From the NCBI RefSeq assembly GCF_020400825.1, contig NZ_JAINVH010000005.1:62001-126000 (forward strand): DNA of 64,000 nucleotides, written 5' to 3'. The translations under genes were made by a program, and so were the position numbers. Source of the DNA: Streptomyces sp. HPF1205. GTDB taxonomy: Bacteria > Actinomycetota > Actinomycetes > Streptomycetales > Streptomycetaceae. This document shows, piece by piece, positions 31,801 to 38,669 of this stretch; positions within the stretch are counted from its first letter, which is position 1, and every line of letters starts with the position of its first letter. The notes beneath the pieces are model-generated. The model was not told where the DNA came from, searched no databases, and saw only the letters and a program-made list of their open reading frames with translations.

Positions 31801-33980
31801 CGATTCTCCGCGTCGTCCTCGATCCAGCCCAGGGCGGTGCGCAGTTGGGCCTGAAAAACGTTGTCCGCCTGTTCGTCGTCCTTGTCCAGCGCGGTGGCGG
31901 CGGTGAGGAAGAGGACACTCGCCGCAGCGGCGAGGCGGCGGTCGAGGTCGCCGCTCTCGGCCAGCCCCGGCGGGATCAGGTCCCTCACGCGTTTCCGGGC
32001 GAGTACGGGACGTGTGAACGGATCGTTGTCGGGGCCGGTGAGCGCGGTCAAAAGCAGGGTCCGCAGGGCATGTTCGCTCGCCTGGCCGATGGTGAGGGAG
32101 CCTGAGGCGTCGGCGGACAGAACCCGGGAGTCCAAGAGCATCTTCAGGATCGTGCTCGGGAAGGCGACAGCCGGGTCCTCCAGCACCCGGCGGGGCAGTG
32201 ACAGCCGGTCGGCGAGGCTCCACACCGCGAGCACGGCGAGCGGTTCCGGCATGGCCGGCTGCTCGCCTAGCGGGGTGAAGGAGCAACCCAGTTCGGAGAG
32301 GATGAGGGCCAGGTTCGGGGTGGTGCCCTCCACCAGTGCGGTGGCCACGGCCTCCGGGTCGGGAGTCGGAGTGCCGGATGCGGAGCCGGTGACGGAATCC
32401 ATGGTAGCGCGGTAACCGTTGGCGCCGCTGTAGAGCTCACCTGGCAACCGCAGTCGTCCGTCCTCGATATGACGGAGAACGTTCGCGCCGTCGACGGCAA
32501 CCCGCTCCGAAGCCAAGAGCTTGGTGAGGAATTCGGCTGCCTCGTCGTCCGTCAGCTCGGCCAGCCGTATCGGGGCCTTCAGGGTCAGTTGCTGGCCGCC
32601 CTCGACCCCGACGGGCACCCGCGAGATGACGATGTTCGCCGTGTCGCGGAAATAGGGGTGGGCGAGGAGCTCGTCGAGTTCGTCGCTGATTCGCTCGGAG
32701 TCGTAGCCCAGGCGGCCGCAGTCGATGACCAGGAGCAGAGTGTGGCCGCGGGCGTGCTCCCGCAACCGGTCGATGACCAGTTGGCGGCGTGGGTCTCCGG
32801 CGCCGCCGGTCGCGGCGTGGTCGACATCCTGCAGGCCGAGCTGGAGCGCATCGGCGAGGGCACCGAGGACCGGGGACTCGGCGCTGGGGTTGGGAATGAC
32901 CACCTCCAACCACAGCCAGGGCTGTCCGGTCGGCGCGGCCTCCTTGATGTCGGGCGAAGAGAGCAACTGGCGGACGAACGCCGACTTGCCCGCGTACCGC
33001 GGACCGTGCACGGGGAGGACCACCCGCTGCCCGAACCTCCGGCGGGCATCCTCGAGTTCTAGGCCCCGTCCTGTGAAGTCCGGCACCGGGGAGGGCCATG
33101 GGCGGAAGCCGTCCGGGCGCGGAACCGCCGCCGAGCCCTGCGCGGAGCCGGGCTGGGCGGCGGGGGAGAAATAGGTGTGGGGGACGGGCGGTGGCGCCAC
33201 GTGCCTGCGGTTGCGCAGCCATGGGCGGTTCGCCCAGGTGGCGGCGGACTGCTGGGGCTGTTGGAGCCTGGTGCCGTCGGCGTGGGGTGATTCCTTCAGC
33301 ATGCCGCCGACCGTGTCGAAGACCCACTGGGCGGACAGGCTCGGCCGATTCTCCGTGACCCCTTCGAGGGCGGTGAGCAGCGCGCCGGTGAAGAAGGTGG
33401 TCGCCCTTCCGGAGTCGCCGAGTGCCGTCTGGTACTTCGCGGAGGCGGACATCACGAACCAGCCCCGCTCGGCGTCGGCGTTCGACGCCTCAGCCGGCAC
33501 GGATTCGATCGCGCCGCCGGAGAAGCAGCAGTCCAGGATGAGGAGTTTGCGCTCAGCCCGCGGTTCTTGTTCGGCGACCGTGCGGAAGATGTCGGCGACC
33601 GACACCATGGAGTTCTGCGGGGTCAGCACGTCGCCGGTGTCGTGCGGTGCCAGGTAGAGCGTCTCGGTGCGACGGTCGTAGTGGCCGTGGCCCGCGAAGT
33701 AGAGGACGTAGAGCCCGTCCGGCTTGCTGATCATATAACTGGCGCCGATGGCGTCCAGCATCTCGGCGCGGGTCATGTCCTTCTTGGCGTTCAGCCGCAG
33801 GCCACGCAGACCCCAGACGGCGGCGTCAGCGAACAGCCGCTCCAGCCGTTCGATGTTGGTGGCCGCGGCGGGCACCGGGGCGAACTTGCTCTGGGGGTAG
33901 GTGACACCGCCAAGGAGCAGGGCGCTGGACAGGGAGGGAGCGACCTTCTCCTCGTCCGGATTCTCCTGGACCCCGCTCAC
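28875..33980 (-). CDS. Caspase-like peptidase / STAND NTPase / helical-repeat protein of a ternary conflict system
   Basis: A 1701-residue soluble protein. Residues about 15-240 form a caspase-family (C14) peptidase: catalytic His98 in LYFAGHGHY and Cys151/152 in LLILDCCFSGG. A Pro-rich linker follows; then an NTPase module with FTGRGLELEDA, Walker A GPRYAGKSA (326-334) and Walker B HTLLLVIDCGRLGYD (413-426), of STAND/NACHT character. The remaining 1200 residues are largely alpha-helical, TPR-like repeats, presumably the sensor. The GTG start (33980) overlaps the stop of the EACC1 gene by four bases. Known: such caspase-NTPase proteins with EACC1 occur in multicellular bacteria as predicted NTP-dependent, suicide-type defence systems. 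Inferred: the repeat region senses an invader and unleashes proteolysis. Confidence 0.85.
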   Translation of the reverse strand: MSGVQENPDEEKVAPSLSSALLLGGVTYPQSKFAPVPAAATNIERLERLFADAAVWGLRGLRLNAKKDMTRAEMLDAIGASYMISKPDGLYVLYFAGHGHYDRRTETLYLAPHDTGDVLTPQNSMVSVADIFRTVAEQEPRAERKLLILDCCFSGGAIESVPAEASNADAERGWFVMSASAKYQTALGDSGRATTFFTGALLTALEGVTENRPSLSAQWVFDTVGGMLKESPHADGTRLQQPQQSAATWANRPWLRNRRHVAPPPVPHTYFSPAAQPGSAQGSAAVPRPDGFRPWPSPVPDFTGRGLELEDARRRFGQRVVLPVHGPRYAGKSAFVRQLLSSPDIKEAAPTGQPWLWLEVVIPNPSAESPVLGALADALQLGLQDVDHAATGGAGDPRRQLVIDRLREHARGHTLLLVIDCGRLGYDSERISDELDELLAHPYFRDTANIVISRVPVGVEGGQQLTLKAPIRLAELTDDEAAEFLTKLLASERVAVDGANVLRHIEDGRLRLPGELYSGANGYRATMDSVTGSASGTPTPDPEAVATALVEGTTPNLALILSELGCSFTPLGEQPAMPEPLAVLAVWSLADRLSLPRRVLEDPAVAFPSTILKMLLDSRVLSADASGSLTIGQASEHALRTLLLTALTGPDNDPFTRPVLARKRVRDLIPPGLAESGDLDRRLAAAASVLFLTAATALDKDDEQADNVFQAQLRTALGWIEDDAENRLLALHEVVCDLVVAPKGDALYLPGSKETSLPAKEGTTEDIPTRPAGPRPTPAAAPVTATAENPAPIPHPLLQLYHSVATLTFAARLEGTVAERSEGFMAAAEEVATALAACRPGQVPHTLLRSVDTSLEFTGKRLGLTVRLLPVRMQATDLVYEGALERGPGQAGRATLAVSWLLNTAEALIDANRLDDAKNLVDRVQMLVTETLRQDDNPRNIQAHLQMNSRVSRARSRLLTDPAECRRELVQVVRNAVAGLRITYEQQESLSLWSMRLLDSAVLLLHQSTGDEELDEIRSLVLDALDACWGDRQTWPPTLCVAVARFLRKAHAWYSEPEKTRRGAQEAVTLLERLPLLDRCDLVDRTPRELAAPRDPDAPPPSLHDQDTAAVLSALAQCYGFLARALRDSQKHSAARARQTRAADRALTAVELAPSPFAYSVWLRQVMDIWRTTARTSEAGEAAERRRKACVRAVRTWLSQENDHSRLHAMLDLACLESDWISQGSLRGAAQTPGKDFLVAPPETQQREIERIYRERSHKLRDHRHRYGPSIGLCATETRLEREYRRWTGILEYNVARKQQREGRGPGPRNRVPVVDNSPVLAPFKEASRLWPGDARLIAAEAAFHRYVWSNEKAIELYEHLARTAPNGEIRRMARLSAAEAMLAEVAYAPNRRSAQAQERLAAAHQHLSFIMGRDSRFGLAAVLDARVALRLNQPVRWKPIDEAFESVVGGDYAGTVGRFLDRRHYGEERSPSRLSDLARITVKGGGSGGNPLSSLFTDYLSDEEEAPAGPKPAEMATDADSPAATPADQDMGQYTSEFVGELLLTDFTSVQLLDGLGKLYLDRARDVVERWEQGEGGPLDPASDTARTAAEHARRAYDCFDACRLLQEARGNESIVIKFERGRAVTLAARYVHNANPFPRTLMRGRSDQILQAANLLLTARGHSVGGFNRVCSRAVSDNYDVQTRLGLRKPPIPRPMSRP

Positions 33981-34333
33981 TGCAGTTCCTTCAGGGCGGT
34001 GGCGACGTCCTTCGGCTCCCCCTCCATGGTGAGTTCGGTGCGGCGGGTACCGTCCGGGAGGTCCGTCCGGACCACCTCGAACTTGAGCCCACCGCGCCGC
34101 GGGCCGCGCAGGCGGTCGGTCACGTACTGCTGGAGGGTCGCGAGCACCACCGGCAGCGCGACGTTCTCCCCGAGGAACTGCAGCACCTCGACGGCGCCCA
34201 GAGCGCCCTGCTCGACCTCGCCGGTGGTGCGGACCATACGCACGCCCTGGCGCCTCAGGTCGTCCTTCACCGCCCTTTCCAGAGTGCCCAGTTCGTCGGC
34301 CAGGCCGCCCTCGATACTCAGAAGAATGCGCAT
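33977..34333 (-). CDS. Effector-associated constant component EACC1-like protein
   Basis: A 118-residue small protein. Features matching EACC1: N-terminal strand MRILLSIEGG, acidic/leucine helix DELGTLERAVKDDLRRQGV, the pattern GEVEQGALGAVEVLQFLG, a hydrophobic helix LPVVLATLQQYVTDRLRGPRRG, and C-terminal strands with DGTRRTELTMEG. EACC1 is the invariant partner in predicted NTP-dependent conflict systems whose other components are an effector and a STAND-type NTPase. GGGGGAG lies just before ATG 34333. The stop overlaps the caspase-NTPase start (GTGA), showing translational coupling. Its biochemical role is not known; it may link the NTPase to the effector. Assignment is by pattern, without a profile search. 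Confidence 0.75.
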   Translation of the reverse strand: MRILLSIEGGLADELGTLERAVKDDLRRQGVRMVRTTGEVEQGALGAVEVLQFLGENVALPVVLATLQQYVTDRLRGPRRGGLKFEVVRTDLPDGTRRTELTMEGEPKDVATALKELQ

Positions 34334-34679
34334 GAACTCCCCCTACGTGCTGGCCCGGGGCGACCGGGGTCGTCGTGACGGCCCCGTCCCCTGCGGTGTG
34401 CGAAGCCTTATTCGCATTTTAGGTGATGATCAGTCAGGTGACTCTGTGCCGGACAGGACGCGCCCCAGGCGACAGGGGGCACCCGGGCTACCGTCCCCGG
34501 GTGCCACCCGGCGGGGGCCAGTCGGTGTACACCTCGGAGAGGTACGTGCGGCCAGCCGGGGACTCGACGACCACACGTGATCAAAAAGGCCGGGGCTGCA
34601 CTACGCCGAAGCCCTGGGACGCCAGGTGGAATGCGGCGGATCCGTTCGGTGTCTGGGCAGTACCTCATGGGCAGAACGG
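34334..34679. other. Intergenic region upstream of conflict operon
   Basis: Holds the TGCGAA/TTCGCA inverted repeat and an AT-rich stretch (34410-34445) probably used as promoter for the minus-strand EACC1-caspase operon. Beyond 34450 no gene is convincing. Confidence 0.4.
34399..34416. promoter_or_regulatory. Inverted repeat upstream of the EACC1-caspase operon
   Basis: Perfect arms TGCGAA (34399-34404) and TTCGCA (34411-34416) with a six-base spacer, 66 bases upstream of the EACC1 start in an AT-rich patch. Candidate operator or promoter element; no regulator gene is adjacent. Confidence 0.4.
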
Positions 34680-34913
34680 ATGGCCGCGGCGCGCGCGGGT
34701 CGCGGGGGTCGGCCGAGGGTGCGGGTGAAGTTCAGACTGGCCGAATTGCCGGATCCGGGGCTCTCTGAGATCGTTTCCTCGTTCTGGGACATCGCGGAGG
34801 CGATGGCCATGATGGCAGGTGCGCTGCAGGAGACCCCAGAGGAGATCCAGGCCGTCCTCTGGCTTGGGTTCGTGCGATGTGCGACGTCGTCGGGCATCGG
34901 TGTGAGCTATTGA
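34680..34913 (+). CDS. Small hypothetical protein
   Basis: A 77-residue frame (MAAARAGRGGRPRVRVKF, then LPDPGLSEIVSSFWDIAEAMAMMAGALQ and ETPEEIQAVLWLG). The helical, hydrophobic middle and the acidic segment look protein-like, but the ribosome site is weak and the codon bias moderate. GTG 34727 (VKFRLAEL) is an alternative start. No family recognised; may be a fragment. Confidence 0.3.
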   Translation: MAAARAGRGGRPRVRVKFRLAELPDPGLSEIVSSFWDIAEAMAMMAGALQETPEEIQAVLWLGFVRCATSSGIGVSY

Positions 34914-35105
34914 CGGTCGGCGCTGCAGACGAAGGCGGCAGCCTTGCGCGGTCGGCTTGGGCTCCAGCGGCATGCTGTCTGATCCCGGGCGACCTAATTC
35001 GGTGGCGCTTCCGGTGGGGAGGCGCTAGCGTCCGTTCTGTTCGGGCGGGAGGCCTGTAGGGCTGGGCCCGTGTCGGCCGATGTGTGTGTCAGGAGGTGTT
35101 GACCG

Positions 35106-35177
35106 ATGGCTGTCTTTGCGATGAGCGCTCCCCGCAACCAGAAGCTCGTGTCGTTCACCTCCGTGGTCTCCGGCTGA
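35106..35177 (+). CDS. 23-residue leader ORF upstream of rsgA
   Basis: ATG 35106 is preceded at nine bases by a perfect AGGAGG (35091-35096), a stronger ribosome site than that of rsgA itself. It encodes MAVFAMSAPRNQKLVSFTS and four more residues, and ends 52 bases before the rsgA start. The arrangement suggests a translated leader peptide or a small protein; no attenuator-type codon run is obvious. Confidence 0.5.
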   Translation: MAVFAMSAPRNQKLVSFTSVVSG

Positions 35178-35229
35178 CCTCAACCTTCTTCCTCTGTGTG
35201 CCGGGGCCACCCGTTTGAAGGGTTTCCCC

Positions 35230-36342
35230 TTGTCTTTCTCTTTTCGTGACGCCTCCTCGCATGCCCTCGTCCCGTACGGGTGGGACGACGTGTGGGAGGC
35301 GGAGTTCCGGCCGTACGCCGAGGACGGGCTGGTGCCCGGGCGGGTGGTGCGGGTGGACCGGAACATGTGTGATGTGTTCACCGCGCGGGGGCCGGCGCGG
35401 GCGGACACCGCGCTGGTGATGCCGAGCGATCCGATGCGGATCGTGTGCACGGGGGACTGGGCCGCGGTCGACCCGGAGGGGACGGACCCGCGGCTGGTAC
35501 GGGCGCTGTTGCCGCGGCGGACCCGGATCGTCCGCTCGACCTCCTCGAAGCGGTCGGAAGGCCAGGTGCTGGCGACCAATGTCGACCACATCGTCATCTG
35601 CCTGTCGCTCGCGGCGGAGCTCGACCTCGGGCGGCTGGAGCGGTTCCTGTCGCTGGCGTGGGAGAGCGGTGCCGAGCCCGTCGTCGTGCTGACCAAGGCG
35701 GACCTGGTGCCGGACACGACGTTCCTGCTGGCCGACGCGCAGGCCGCGGCGCCCGGGGCGCAGGTGATGGTCGTCAGCGCGGCGACCGGGGAGGGCGTCG
35801 ACGTGCTGGCGGCGGTGCTCGGAAGCGGCAGCTCCGTGCTGCTCGGACAGTCGGGTGCGGGCAAGTCGACCCTGGCCAACGCGTTGCTGGGGGAGGAGGT
35901 GCAGCAGGTGCAGGCCACACGGGACGCCGACGGGAAGGGACGGCACACCACGACCACGCGCGACCTGCTGCCGCTGCCGGGCGGCGGGGTGCTGATCGAC
36001 ACGCCCGGGCTGCGCGGGGTCGGGCTGTGGGACGCCGAGGCCGGGCTCACGCAGGTGTTCGCGGAGATCGAGGAATTGGCCGGGAACTGCCGGTTCCAGG
36101 ACTGCTCGCACGTGTCGGAACCGGGCTGCGCCGTACTCGCCGCCATTGAGGACGGCACCCTGCCGCACCGCAGGCTGGACAGCTACCGCAAACTGCTGCG
36201 CGAGAACGCCTGGATCGCCTCGCGCACCGACCAGCGCCTGCGCGCGGAACTGCGGCGCGAGTGGAAGCAGCGCTCCGCCGCCGGCCGGGAGATGTACGAG
36301 CGCAAGCGCGGCGGCGGCCACCGGCACGGCCGCGTGTACTGA
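35230..36342 (+). CDS. rsgA: Ribosome small subunit-dependent GTPase A (RsgA)
   Basis: A 370-residue circularly permuted GTPase that helps mature and check the 30S subunit. An N-terminal OB-fold is followed by the motifs in permuted order: G4 TKAD, G5-like VSAATGEG, G1 GQSGAGKST, G2/switch GRHTTTTR, G3 DTPGLRG; then the zinc knuckle CRFQDCSHVSEPGC. TTG 35230 (LSFSFRDAS) is chosen because AAGGG lies about seven bases before it; TTG 35215 is possible. A 23-codon leader ORF with a perfect ribosome site lies just upstream. Immediately after the stop there is an imperfect hairpin. A short relic similar to its LATNVD region occurs at 11048. Confidence 0.92.
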   Translation: MSFSFRDASSHALVPYGWDDVWEAEFRPYAEDGLVPGRVVRVDRNMCDVFTARGPARADTALVMPSDPMRIVCTGDWAAVDPEGTDPRLVRALLPRRTRIVRSTSSKRSEGQVLATNVDHIVICLSLAAELDLGRLERFLSLAWESGAEPVVVLTKADLVPDTTFLLADAQAAAPGAQVMVVSAATGEGVDVLAAVLGSGSSVLLGQSGAGKSTLANALLGEEVQQVQATRDADGKGRHTTTTRDLLPLPGGGVLIDTPGLRGVGLWDAEAGLTQVFAEIEELAGNCRFQDCSHVSEPGCAVLAAIEDGTLPHRRLDSYRKLLRENAWIASRTDQRLRAELRREWKQRSAAGREMYERKRGGGHRHGRVY

Positions 36343-36367
36343 CGGGCCGTCGGGCGGACGGGCCGTC
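36341..36367 (+). terminator. Hairpin after rsgA
   Basis: Two copies of gacgggccgtc (36341-36351, 36357-36367) that also pair with each other with one central mismatch around GGGCG. The first copy overlaps the stop codon. Confidence 0.5.
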
Positions 36368-36655
36368 ACATGGGCGGGGCGGGGCGGCAGCCGGCCGCCC
36401 GCCCCGCCCGTCTCCGTAAGCCCACCGCACCGGACCCGCACGGTCATCGGCGCCGCCCCGCCGGGTATACGCGTCTACGCGTTGTCCGCGGTCGCTGCGG
36501 CCGGTCGTCCCGCGCCGGTTCCGCCGGCGTTCGAACTGCGCTGGCGAAAGGGTGGGTTGGAAACGCGGGGCAACGGGAAGGTCACGATCAGGCAGCGAAC
36601 GTGAGGGTGCGGTGAAGGCGCCGCGCCGACCCCGATGGCGAGGAGGGCTCCCCCC
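36368..36655. other. Intergenic region before 43-aa membrane peptide
   Basis: With the rsgA hairpin this makes a 313-base gene-free gap. Open frames here lack ribosome sites. The stretch 36545-36605 is less GC-rich and probably carries the promoter of the small gene at 36656. Nothing else seen. Confidence 0.4.
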
Positions 36656-36787
36656 ATGGCCTACAGCGTGATTCTCGGGATCATCATCGTCGCACTTGTG
36701 ATCGCGGGCGTCATCGGCTCCTTCTGGAGCGCCGGTTCGCCCATCGCGGTTCGCCGCCGGCACGGCCGGGACGGCCGGGCGGGGTGA
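36656..36787 (+). CDS. 43-residue single-span membrane peptide
   Basis: ATG 36656 follows GAGGAGG at nine bases. The product starts MAYSVILGIIIVALVIAGV, a single hydrophobic helix, then GSFWSAGSP and a basic tail (RRRHGRDGR), a typical small inner-membrane protein with cytoplasmic positive tail. Function unknown. A hairpin at 36792-36807 separates it from the convergent LacI gene. Confidence 0.65.
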   Translation: MAYSVILGIIIVALVIAGVIGSFWSAGSPIAVRRRHGRDGRAG

Positions 36788-36791
36788 GGCC

Positions 36792-36807
36792 GGCCCCGGA
36801 CGGGGCC
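36792..36807. terminator. Hairpin between convergent genes
   Basis: ggcccc / ggggcc arms around GGAC, between the 43-aa gene and the LacI-type gene. Confidence 0.45.
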
Positions 36808-36814
36808 AGGGACG

Positions 36815-37852
36815 TCAGGCGGAGGCCCGTACCACCAGACGGGTGGGGGTGATGATGGGCGCGGGTCCCGCCGAGGCCGAGGCGGCGTCGGACGGCTGCT
36901 CCAGCCTGTGCAGGAGCAGCCGGGCCATCAGCCGCCCCATCTCCTCGATGTCCTGGTGAACGGTCGTCAGCGGCGGGTCGGTCAGCTCCGCGACCGAGAT
37001 CATGTCGTCGAACCCGACCACCGCCACGTCCTCCGGCACCCTGCGGCCGCCAGCGCGCAGCACCCGCAGCGCGCCCGAGGCCATGACGTCCGAGGCGGCG
37101 AACACGGCGTCCAGGTCGGGGCAGCGGTCGAGCAGTTCGGACATCGCGCGGGCGCCGCCCTCGGGAGTGAAGTCGCCCTCGGCGATCAGCCGCGGATCGG
37201 CGTCGGGGAGCACGTCGCGGAACCCGTCGAGGCGGTCCACGGAAGCCGCCTGGTCCAGCGGCCCGGCGATGTGCGCTATCCGCCGCCGGCCCAGGCCCAG
37301 CAGATGGCGCACGGCGTCCCGCGCGCCGCCCCGGTTGTCGCAGTCCACGAACAGGGTCTCGTCGTCCGACCAGTCGGGACGGCCGCCTATCACGAACGGC
37401 GTCCCCGCCCGCCGGGCCAGCGCCGGCAGCGAGTCGTTGGCGTGCAGCGAGAAGATCAGCGCACCGTCCACGTGCCCGCCGGCCAGGTACCGGCCCACCC
37501 GCTGGTAGTCGGCCGCGCCCTCGGTGAGCAGCAGCACCAACTGGTTGTCGTGCGCGGTCAGTTCACGGCTGATGCCGCGCACCTGCTGGGCGAAGAAGGG
37601 GTCGGAGAAGAAGCGCGTCTCCGGCTCGGCGACCACCACCGCGATCGCGTCGTTGCGCCGGGTGACCAGGGTGCGGGCGGCCTGGTTCGGTACGTAGCCC
37701 AGTTCCTCGACCGCCCGTCGCACGCGCTCGGCCAGCGGCGCCCGCACCCCGTTGCTGCCGTTGACCACGCGGGAGGCGGTGGCCCGCGACACTCCCGCGC
37801 GCGCCGCGACGGCCTCCAGCGTCGGACGGGACGCGAAGCTCGGGTCGGTCAA
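36815..37852 (-). CDS. LacI/GalR-family transcriptional regulator
   Basis: A 345-residue repressor. The N-terminal helix-turn-helix TLEAVAARAGVSRATASRVVNG and hinge helix (YVPNQAARTLVTRR) bind DNA; the periplasmic-binding-like core follows (DNQLVLLLTEGA, HVDGALIF, RRRIAHIAGP, DAVFAASDVMASGALRVL, VVGFDD, PPLTTVHQD). TTG 37852 is chosen because GAGGAG lies nine bases upstream and the product begins just before the helix-turn-helix. The ligand is probably a sugar but no transporter or glycosidase is adjacent. A palindrome-like AGCGCT box (37938) upstream suggests autoregulation. Confidence 0.9.
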   Translation of the reverse strand: MTDPSFASRPTLEAVAARAGVSRATASRVVNGSNGVRAPLAERVRRAVEELGYVPNQAARTLVTRRNDAIAVVVAEPETRFFSDPFFAQQVRGISRELTAHDNQLVLLLTEGAADYQRVGRYLAGGHVDGALIFSLHANDSLPALARRAGTPFVIGGRPDWSDDETLFVDCDNRGGARDAVRHLLGLGRRRIAHIAGPLDQAASVDRLDGFRDVLPDADPRLIAEGDFTPEGGARAMSELLDRCPDLDAVFAASDVMASGALRVLRAGGRRVPEDVAVVGFDDMISVAELTDPPLTTVHQDIEEMGRLMARLLLHRLEQPSDAASASAGPAPIITPTRLVVRASA

Positions 37853-37937
37853 GGGAGGGCTCCTCAGCGCGCGGGTGGCACACGAACGGCGATCGTTTGT
37901 GCGGGCACCAGGGTATCCGGTTGCCGTCCCTCCTGGT

Positions 37938-37949
37938 GAGAGCGCTTTC
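37938..37949. promoter_or_regulatory. Candidate LacI-family operator
   Basis: GAGAGCGCTTTC, close to the palindromic AGCGCT core of LacI/GalR operators (catabolite-type and CebR-type sites), 86 bases upstream of the LacI-family start. Likely autoregulatory. Confidence 0.5.
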
Positions 37950-38129
37950 GCCGGTCTGTGGTACGGGGGGGCCAGGGCCGGGCCGACGCCATGACCTCGC
38001 TCCGGCCGCCCCCTCCGGCCGTCCCCTCCGGCTCCCGCCGCCCGTCTCGCGGCTCCCGGCTGCCGGCTCCCGCCGCCCTCCTCCCGGGCCGGGCGGCGGG
38101 CGCGCGGCGGTTCGGGCAGGGTTGGCGTC

Positions 38130-38614
38130 ATGGGGACCGCACAGTTGTGCCTGATCGGCGCGGTGATGCTGCTCGGCCTCGTCAGCGTGCCGGCCCCCGG
38201 CGTACCGGGGACGCTGCTGTGCTGGGGGCCCTGCTGTGGTGGGCGACGTCCGTGCATTCCGGCCTCACCTGGGGGGTGCTCGCGGGCGCGACCGGTCTGC
38301 TGGCGGTCGCCCAGGTGGTGGTCTGGCTGCTGCCCAACCGGCGGATCCGCGACTCCGGTGTCACCTGGCGCACGATCATGAACGCCGGCGGGGTCGCCGT
38401 CGCCGGCTTCTTCCTCCTGCCCGTCCTCGGCGGGGTACTCGGTTTCGTCGGGACGATCTACGGCACCGAACGGGTCCGGCTGGGCGGCGGCCACCGCACC
38501 GCTTGGGCGGCGACCCGCGGTGCCATGCGGGCGGTCGGCGGATCGGTGCTGGTGGAGCTGATGGCGTGCCTGCTCGTCGCGGGTGCGTGGATCGCGGCGG
38601 TGGTGGCGGGATGA
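38130..38614 (+). pseudogene. DUF456-type membrane protein, frameshifted
   Basis: ATG 38130 opens MGTAQLCLIGAVMLLGLVSV and PAPGVPGTLLCW in one frame; from about 38222 the family-like sequence continues in another frame as ALLWWATSVHSGLTWGVLAG, GFFLLPVLGGVLGFVGTIYGTERVRLG, and VLVELMACLLVAGAWIAAVV to the stop at 38614. One missing G in the run TGCTGGGGGCC (38219-38229) would join them into one 161-residue protein with four membrane spans, as in DUF456 proteins. Either a real inactivating deletion or a homopolymer sequencing error; both halves otherwise look intact. Confidence 0.7.
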
Positions 38615-38669
38615 GACGCCGGCGGGGGGCTACGGGGGCCACGGCGGCGTTCACCGGCCGGGCCAGGGG

